Shown: positions 51,350-55,527 of the stretch, piece after piece | Position numbering within the stretch: position 1 is the stretch's first letter | How the letters are laid out: every line of letters starts with the position of its first letter | DNA from: Bacteroidia bacterium | GTDB taxonomy: Bacteria; Bacteroidota; Bacteroidia; AKYH767-A; OLB10 | Reading direction: 5' to 3' | NCBI GenBank assembly: GCA_016788065.1 | Contig: JAEUTI010000080.1 | Location: 1-55,527 of the forward strand | DNA length: 55,527 bases | Notes under the pieces: generated by a model | Told to the model about the DNA's origin: nothing | The model's database searches: none | What the model saw: only the letters and a program-made list of their open reading frames with translations | Made by a program: the position numbers and the translations under genes

Positions 51350-53032
51350 TTATTGTTTAACCAGTTTCAATGTTTTGGATGTTGATTCTGTAACCACCTC
51401 AATCAAATAAACACCTTGGTTTAATTCAGCAATCGGTAGTTCCAGTTGTTTTGTTAACTCCGTATTCCAAATCATAGTAGTAATGGTTTTTCCTGAAATA
51501 TCTGAGATAGTGACCACTGCATTTATGGGTGATTCTGCAATTGATTTGAGTGTAGTTTGATCAAACGTAGGGTTAGGAATTAACTTCAGTGAATTTTCAG
51601 AGATTTCATTTTGGGCTATTCCTGAAAGTGGACCTAATAGTCCTTCATTAGAGACATTTTGAGCATAAATGCCAAAGTCATTTCGTCCGTCCATCCACAC
51701 GAAAACCACTTGATTGTTCAAAAACAATCCACAGGAAAGATCATCTTTGGGTGTGTTTTGAGTGCACATGTAAGCCGGAAACCCTAACCATAGAAAGGCG
51801 CCAACAAAATCACATTTTATTGCTTTGATCACTTTATTTTGAAGCGCTCCTTCTGTGTAACCAATAATTATTCCGTCAGATGTAAAGGCGAAATCAAAAG
51901 GATCAGCATAAGCCGCTTGAGTAGGAATGAGCTGAACACCCGGAGGAGTCAGCAATAGATTTCCTGTAATATCGAATGCCTGAATCAAAACACCAGATTG
52001 ATTTTGATTCACATCCGTCGTTTTAATCAACGTGTAAAACCCATTGCCCGGTTGAAATCGGGTAGCATTGCAATAACGTTGTGTGTTTGCCAGATTACAG
52101 GCGATATTGCCGGTTGAATTCCACAGATTACCATTTCCATCCACATGTTGTGCATAAACATCACTGATGGCCGGAAAATTATTATCTGAAGTAGTAAATC
52201 CAACAAAAAAGCCATCCAAACCATCACTTACAGCCTCACAAAAGTAGAAGAAGGAGATAGTTTTGGTTGATACATGTACAGGTGCACTCCAAACCGGAAT
52301 ACCATTTGCGTCGTACCTATTTGCGTACATATTGGAGACCCCAAGACCAAATCCAGTTTGTTCAACATATAACATCGAAAAATCATCGGCACCTGCCGGT
52401 ACTGTTGTAGGTCGTGTGTATCTTTTGGAGAAAGTGGAATCGATGACCCGTAAAGTATTTGGCCATAACGAAACACCTGAAGGGTCAAGTTTAGAAACTG
52501 CTACCCATGAGCTAGCAGATGATGATGCATTCCATGAAATAATAACATTTTGAGCATTGGTAAATCCAATTGTCGGGGCAAGTCCTTCATCCGATATCGG
52601 ATCAATTAATTGCACCCCGTTATTTCCCCAAAGAAAATTCCCCTGTTTGTCGATTTTATATACAACCACATTCAAATTTCCACCTGTGCGAATATCCTGA
52701 AAGGCTATTACAGCATTATCGTTGGCGTCTGTTTTTAAATCGTATCTGAATATAGCAGTCGATTGAGGCTGATTGCTCACCAGTAACCCCATTTGGCCAA
52801 ATAACCGGTTTCCGGCACTGTCAAGTAGCTGCAGTCTCATCTGATAACTACCATTGTATAATGCAAAATAGGAGACATAGGTGCCACCATCAGAAGTATT
52901 CGACATCAATGGAACTGATTCTTCCGGTCCGATGGAGTCTTTCACCTCTGTATTGATCATAGGGTCTACCACCCATTGGGCATCACAGTTAAATATTAAG
53001 ACTGTTAATAACAGAGTAAACAGGGTTTTCAT
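51350..53032 (-). CDS. Secreted protein with T9SS type A sorting domain
   Basis: 560 residues from the ATG at 53032, which begins the signal peptide (KTLFTLLLTVLIFNCDAQ); in-frame codons at 53095 precede the promoter-like site. Residues about 30-470 contain repeated 'GxxLWxxxxxV' and 'DxxGNxLW' beta-propeller-like blades ('NAVIAFQDIRTGGNLNVVVYKIDKQGNFLW', 'GFTNAQNVIISWN'). The last 75 residues ('SLKLIPNPTFDQTTL ... VTISDISGKTI ... GVYLIEVVTESTSKTLKLVKQ') are a type A sorting domain. Ligand and role unknown. A TACTTTTG -7 element (minus-strand, plus coordinates 53049-53056) sits just upstream. Confidence 0.87.
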   Translation of the reverse strand: MKTLFTLLLTVLIFNCDAQWVVDPMINTEVKDSIGPEESVPLMSNTSDGGTYVSYFALYNGSYQMRLQLLDSAGNRLFGQMGLLVSNQPQSTAIFRYDLKTDANDNAVIAFQDIRTGGNLNVVVYKIDKQGNFLWGNNGVQLIDPISDEGLAPTIGFTNAQNVIISWNASSSASSWVAVSKLDPSGVSLWPNTLRVIDSTFSKRYTRPTTVPAGADDFSMLYVEQTGFGLGVSNMYANRYDANGIPVWSAPVHVSTKTISFFYFCEAVSDGLDGFFVGFTTSDNNFPAISDVYAQHVDGNGNLWNSTGNIACNLANTQRYCNATRFQPGNGFYTLIKTTDVNQNQSGVLIQAFDITGNLLLTPPGVQLIPTQAAYADPFDFAFTSDGIIIGYTEGALQNKVIKAIKCDFVGAFLWLGFPAYMCTQNTPKDDLSCGLFLNNQVVFVWMDGRNDFGIYAQNVSNEGLLGPLSGIAQNEISENSLKLIPNPTFDQTTLKSIAESPINAVVTISDISGKTITTMIWNTELTKQLELPIAELNQGVYLIEVVTESTSKTLKLVKQ

Positions 53033-53152
53033 AGAATTGGGGTTTCGACAAAAGTAAAAGAAAGCGAACAAACTTTTAAGCAGAAATTCAGCCATTTCAT
53101 TAAATATTCATTTTTGTTTTTTACTTTCACCTCGTTATAAACCAATATCATT

Positions 53153-53254
53153 ATGGCCAAGGAAAAAACTGTCAGAAAAGAAGAGAAAAAAGCTCCCGCA
53201 AAAACTCTGAAAGAAAAGAGATTGGAGAAAAAAGCGAAGAAAGCCGGGAAGTAA
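53153..53254 (+). CDS. Lysine-rich 33-residue microprotein
   Basis: ATG GCC AAG at 53153 opens a 33-codon frame ending TAA at 53252-53254. The product (MAKEKTVRKEEKKAPAKTLK then EKRLEKKAKKAGK) has 14 Lys and 2 Arg, with a middle 'APAKTLKEKR' motif; it is very basic and predicted helical. Composition resembles a nucleic-acid-binding tail. A perfect terminator hairpin begins at the stop codon, and a weak -7-like element (TACTTTCA) lies about 30 bases before the start, which argues that a real transcript ends here. I do not recognise a characterised family. Confidence 0.6.
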   Translation: MAKEKTVRKEEKKAPAKTLKEKRLEKKAKKAGK

Positions 53255-53282
53255 AAAAAGGAACCTTTGGGTTCCTTTTTTT
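53254..53282 (+). terminator. Terminator of the microprotein gene
   Basis: AAGGAACC, loop TTTG and GGTTCCTT form a perfect 8-bp stem with flanking A- and T-runs (seven T after the stem). Its first base is the last base of the stop codon. Confidence 0.92.
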
Positions 53283-53319
53283 GTTAATTAGGTGGTTAAT
53301 TAAGTGGTTAATTAGGTAG
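53283..53319. repeat. Three 12-bp tandem repeats (GTTAATTAGGTG)
   Basis: GTTAATTAGGTG, GTTAATTAAGTG and GTTAATTAGGTA follow directly, differing by one or two bases. They lie between the microprotein terminator and the 29-bp minisatellite. Confidence 0.7.
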
Positions 53320-53330
53320 TGGACATGGAT

Positions 53331-53552
53331 CGCCTTCGGCTCAATGGAGCGGTGTGATTCGCCTTCGGCTCATTGGAGCGGTGTGATTCGCCTTCGGCTC
53401 ATTGGCCAAGTTATATTCGCCTTCGGCTCATTGATGTGATTTTATTAGCATGCGGCTCATTGGCCTAGTTTTATTCGCCTGCGGCTCATCGGAATGTGTT
53501 TTATTCGCCTTCGGCTCATTTGCCTGATTTTATTCGCCTGCGGCTCATTTTA
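53331..53552. repeat. Eight-copy 29-bp palindromic minisatellite
   Basis: Copies of CGCCTTCGGCTCATT (variants CGCCTGCGGCTCATT and AGCATGCGGCTCATT) start at 53331, 53360, 53389, 53418, 53447, 53476, 53506 and 53535, that is every 29 bases with one 30-base step. Each core is a small palindrome (GCCTTCGGC/GCCTGCGGC) followed by TCATT; the intervening 11-14 bases vary. The architecture parallels the repeats at 24068 and 55246. Confidence 0.85.
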
Positions 53553-53614
53553 TGAAACTGATTAACGATTAAGTGATCAATGAAGTGATTCACAAACTGC
53601 TGACCAATACACAT

Positions 53615-54001
53615 TTAGAACGTCAGATTTTCTTCGGTTGGTGGAGGTTTAAGTGTTTTAATGTAATTGTTTAACTTTACTGCAAGGCGTACCATTTTTT
53701 GAGTAATACTTTTATGCTCTTCATCGCTTATTAAATTTCGTTCCTTAGCTTTATTCAGTGCTTCGAATGTTTCATACAACGATCCTCTTGAATAATAATA
53801 GAATAATTTTTTGTCTTTGTAATAGTACCGACCATAGCCTTCGCAAATATTCAGTGAAATAGAATCTGCACTTCGGACTATTTGTTTTCCTAGTGTTTCT
53901 TTGTCAAAATGTTTCCATTTTGAACACGTATCCCAGATTGATCTACCAATTTCACTGGATAATTGATAAATTTCCAGGGATTCAAAACCAAAGTTTGTCA
54001 T
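53615..54001 (-). CDS. Four-helix bundle protein (S23-like, TIGR02436)
   Basis: 128 residues. 'FGFESLEIYQLSSEIGRSIWDTC', 'LGKQIVRSADSISLNICEGYGRY', 'FYYYSRGSLYETFEALNKAKERNL' and 'LAVKLNNYIKTLK' match the 23S-rRNA-intervening-sequence/four-helix-bundle family common in Bacteroidota. The family forms pentamers in crystals; its biological role is unknown. Here it stands alone, not inside an rRNA gene, between two intergenic repeat zones. Confidence 0.92.
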   Translation of the reverse strand: MTNFGFESLEIYQLSSEIGRSIWDTCSKWKHFDKETLGKQIVRSADSISLNICEGYGRYYYKDKKLFYYYSRGSLYETFEALNKAKERNLISDEEHKSITQKMVRLAVKLNNYIKTLKPPPTEENLTF

Positions 54002-54211
54002 ATGAAAAGTGTTTTAAAGTGAAAAATATGATGTGTAAATATATATACTATTTCTACACAAAATAACCGATTAATCAACTAAAATAAAATTTCGAATCCT
54101 GTAGTGTCAGCTACTGATTAAGTCATATTAGCAAAGTGGGGTCCGCGTCAGCCCAAATTAAGGCTGCCCAGTAGCTAATTAATTTCCTCTGCCTCATGAA
54201 GCGCAAATCAA

Positions 54212-54227
54212 TCCGCCGGCTGGCGGA
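54212..54227. repeat. GC-rich palindrome TCCGCCGGCTGGCGGA
   Basis: TCCGCC and GGCGGA are exact reverse complements around GGCT. It lies 12 bases beyond the end of the XRE-S24 gene, with no T-run, so a repeat element or weak terminator is possible. The other intergenic DNA at 54002-54238 holds nothing recognised except a long-range pair AGCTACTG/CAGTAGCT (54109-54116, 54169-54176). Confidence 0.4.
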
Positions 54228-54238
54228 CTTGCTGCAAC

Positions 54239-55051
54239 TCAGCGTTTCTTTCCGCCGGCACTTGCTTTGATTTCTGAAATATCACTTTGCAACTGCATGA
54301 CCATTTTGCTCAGTTGTTCCTGAGTGGATTCCGGTTCCGGTAATTCACTACTTATGAAGTTGATAAATTTCCAGATTTCTATTACTTCGTTCACCGGAAC
54401 TTCAAATGGTTCATAGGATGTATTCAGCGAACGTAGCAGGAAGTTTTTTTGTTTGCGGGTTTGATTGTAAACAATTTTAAAAACAATGCCCTCGTCTTTG
54501 GTGACAACAATATAAGCACTGCCATCTTTCACATCACGCCAGTCCTGTACAAATTCGGCTATAATCCATGATCCATGCTGAATAGGCAACATCGAATCGC
54601 CATCGATCTGAAAGGCTCTGTATTTGCGTTCAGAGGATAGGAATGGAAGCTGGAAGGTGGGAAGGGCACTTATATACTGCGGATCGTTATAGCCTGCCGT
54701 ATAACCCGCTTTTGCCTTGAGAGGAACTACTTCGATGTTTTCGCGGTTCAGACTGTCTATAGTAGTTGCCAGTACCCTCAGTTTGCCTCCTGTCATGTAT
54801 ACATCGTATCCTTTTTCGATTTCCGACAATTGACTTTCCGATAATTGAGCAAGATTCACCTTTATCATGGTATCGATTGATACCCGGAAGTACTTCGAGA
54901 ATGACACCAGTGCCTCCAGTGTGGGATTAATCACAATGCCGTTTTCGTAACTGTTCAGGGTGGAACGACTAAACCCTAATTCTCCCGAAACCACGTCCTG
55001 TGTCCGGTTTCTCCGCTTGCGGAGCAGTTTGATGTTTTGTGAGAAGTACAT
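54239..55051 (-). CDS. XRE-family repressor with LexA/S24-type peptidase domain
   Basis: 270 residues. Helix-turn-helix 'NRTQDVVSGELGFSRSTLNSYENGIVINPTLEALVSFSKYF' (about 15-57) is followed by an S24/LexA-like self-cleavage domain (about 110-235). The nucleophile Ser153 is in 'QIDGDSMLPI' and the general-base Lys192 in 'GIVFKIVYN'; an Ala115-Gly116 bond in 'LKAKAGYT' fits the usual self-cleavage site. The C-terminal tail from about 240 is a short coiled coil. Such regulators are inactivated by RecA-stimulated cleavage after DNA damage. A palindromic site overlaps its promoter's -7 element, implying autoregulation. No prophage genes lie near, so its targets are unknown. Confidence 0.9.
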   Translation of the reverse strand: MYFSQNIKLLRKRRNRTQDVVSGELGFSRSTLNSYENGIVINPTLEALVSFSKYFRVSIDTMIKVNLAQLSESQLSEIEKGYDVYMTGGKLRVLATTIDSLNRENIEVVPLKAKAGYTAGYNDPQYISALPTFQLPFLSSERKYRAFQIDGDSMLPIQHGSWIIAEFVQDWRDVKDGSAYIVVTKDEGIVFKIVYNQTRKQKNFLLRSLNTSYEPFEVPVNEVIEIWKFINFISSELPEPESTQEQLSKMVMQLQSDISEIKASAGGKKR

Positions 55052-55109
55052 TTTTTTGAGTTGATTATCTGTTAGTTCACTTATTTTTTATCGATTTTAC
55101 TTGACGATG

Positions 55110-55138
55110 CAAATATAATGATTATATTGTAATCTCAA
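55110..55138 (-). promoter_or_regulatory. Promoter and overlapping operator of the XRE-S24 gene
   Basis: Minus strand: TTG (55138-55136), 18-base spacer, TATATTTG (55117-55110), an excellent phylum promoter. A perfect palindrome AATATAATGATTATATT (arms AATATAA/TTATATT, plus coordinates 55112-55128) overlaps the -7 element and would be blocked by a bound dimer. A direct repeat ATTGTAAT at 55126-55133 and 55144-55151 is also present. Confidence 0.65.
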
Positions 55139-55151
55139 AATTGATTGTAAT

Positions 55152-55527
55152 AATATCATGAAACAAATTGCACCTATGGCACCGGACAGGCGTAAAATTG
55201 TCCTTCCGTCCATTATCCGGATCTCCGACGCAAACTTCCAAATTAGCGGCAAAGCCGCGTCATTTGCGGCAAAACCGCTGTCATTAGCAGCTAAAGCTGC
55301 GTCATTAGGTCATTGGCGGCAAAGCCGCTGTCATTAATGAAATGTCATTTGCGGCAAAGCCGCGTCATTAGGTCATTTTACAAATTTCATTTATCATCTA
55401 TCATCACTAGCGTTGCGTTAAAATTAGTTAAAGTTCTTTGAAAGCATTGATATTACTAGGTTTTGACTGTTTAATTCTTGGCAACGATTTGAATTAATTT
55501 ACAGTTTCCTTTGCATAAACTATTGAT
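55152..55527. other. Intergenic right edge of the window
   Basis: Contains the palindromic repeat cluster and a short TATCAT-rich stretch; no ORF with coding character or RNA gene is visible up to the window end. A gene beginning beyond the edge cannot be seen. Confidence 0.5.
55246..55363. repeat. Palindromic repeat cluster (GCGGCAAAGCCGC units)
   Basis: Hairpins at 55246-55258, 55266-55278 (one arm mutated), 55287-55300 (GCAGCTAAAGCTGC), 55316-55328 and 55351-55363. Most are followed by GTCATT, like the array at 24068-24186. Spacing is irregular (20-35 bases). A tail CATTTATCATCTATCAT at about 55388-55404 also resembles the block near 24600. Confidence 0.8.

Noticed and set aside
53331..53552. 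CRISPR array
   Set aside because: The repeat is only about 15-18 bases with an 11-14 base interval, the core carries substitutions, and there are no cas genes; it is a minisatellite.
53615..54001. Intervening sequence of a 23S rRNA gene
   Set aside because: The S23-like family is often in rRNA, but no rRNA sequence flanks this copy.
54239..55051. Prophage repressor marking a prophage
   Set aside because: No integrase, structural or lysis genes are visible within the window; the regulator is isolated among repeats.

Overview
The window looks like a chromosomal segment of a member of the Bacteroidota. Four proteins end in type IX secretion (T9SS) type A sorting domains. Shine-Dalgarno sequences are absent, and several genes are preceded by the phylum's TAnnTTTG -7 promoter element. 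Lineage-typical families are also present: a DUF4783 protein, a DUF6249 protein, a BatA-domain protein, a TIGR02757 protein, a four-helix-bundle (S23-like) protein and a choice-of-anchor B protein. The DNA is AT-rich. A free-living or wastewater-type heterotroph of the Chitinophagales/Sphingobacteriales/Flavobacteriales kind is plausible, but the species cannot be read from the sequence.

Layout. 1-4.0 kb: a truncated gene at the left edge (possible D-glucuronyl C5-epimerase family), a TPR protein and a large T9SS surface protein. 4.2-10.2 kb: a giant secreted protein with 19 PKD repeats, apparently missing its C-terminal sorting domain. 10.2-13.2 kb: yihY-nadC, a DUF4783 protein, rlmH. 13.2-24 kb: a GT4 glycosyltransferase, YceI, an AlkB-type hydroxylase, uvrA, rplS, trmD, a CtlX-GNAT fusion and an exonuclease/GIY-YIG fusion. 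24-25.3 kb: an intergenic zone with two tRNA-Leu genes, palindromic minisatellites, AATCCTT heptamer arrays and a duplicated block carrying a tRNA fragment. 25.4-42.1 kb: mostly housekeeping and transport genes (OsmC, MFS, LysM/RlpA-like, NfeD, kynA, sodium:solute symporter, recR, a GT2/sugar-transferase fusion, TIGR02757, PhoH, BatA-VWA, a dihydroorotase homologue). 42.2-53.3 kb: surface proteins and an ECF sigma-factor locus with divergent promoters. 53.1-55.5 kb: a 33-residue basic ORF, an eight-copy 29-bp minisatellite, a four-helix-bundle protein, an XRE-S24 repressor with a candidate self-operator, and another palindromic repeat cluster.

How genes work together. kynA and nadC are the first and last committed steps of tryptophan-to-NaMN NAD synthesis. 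uvrA, recR and perhaps the exonuclease/GIY-YIG fusion serve DNA repair. rlmH, trmD and rplS serve ribosome and tRNA function. The ECF sigma factor, the membrane protein encoded after it and the divergent DUF6249 gene form one regulatory unit with matched back-to-back promoters. No IS element, prophage, CRISPR array or defence island was recognised. The most unusual non-coding feature is a recurring class of short palindromes followed by a TCATT tail, arranged at 28-29 bp periods in intergenic regions. I did not find a clear-cut new multi-gene system; the best leads are these repeats, the divergent ECF promoters and several unusual fusions or degenerate enzymes.
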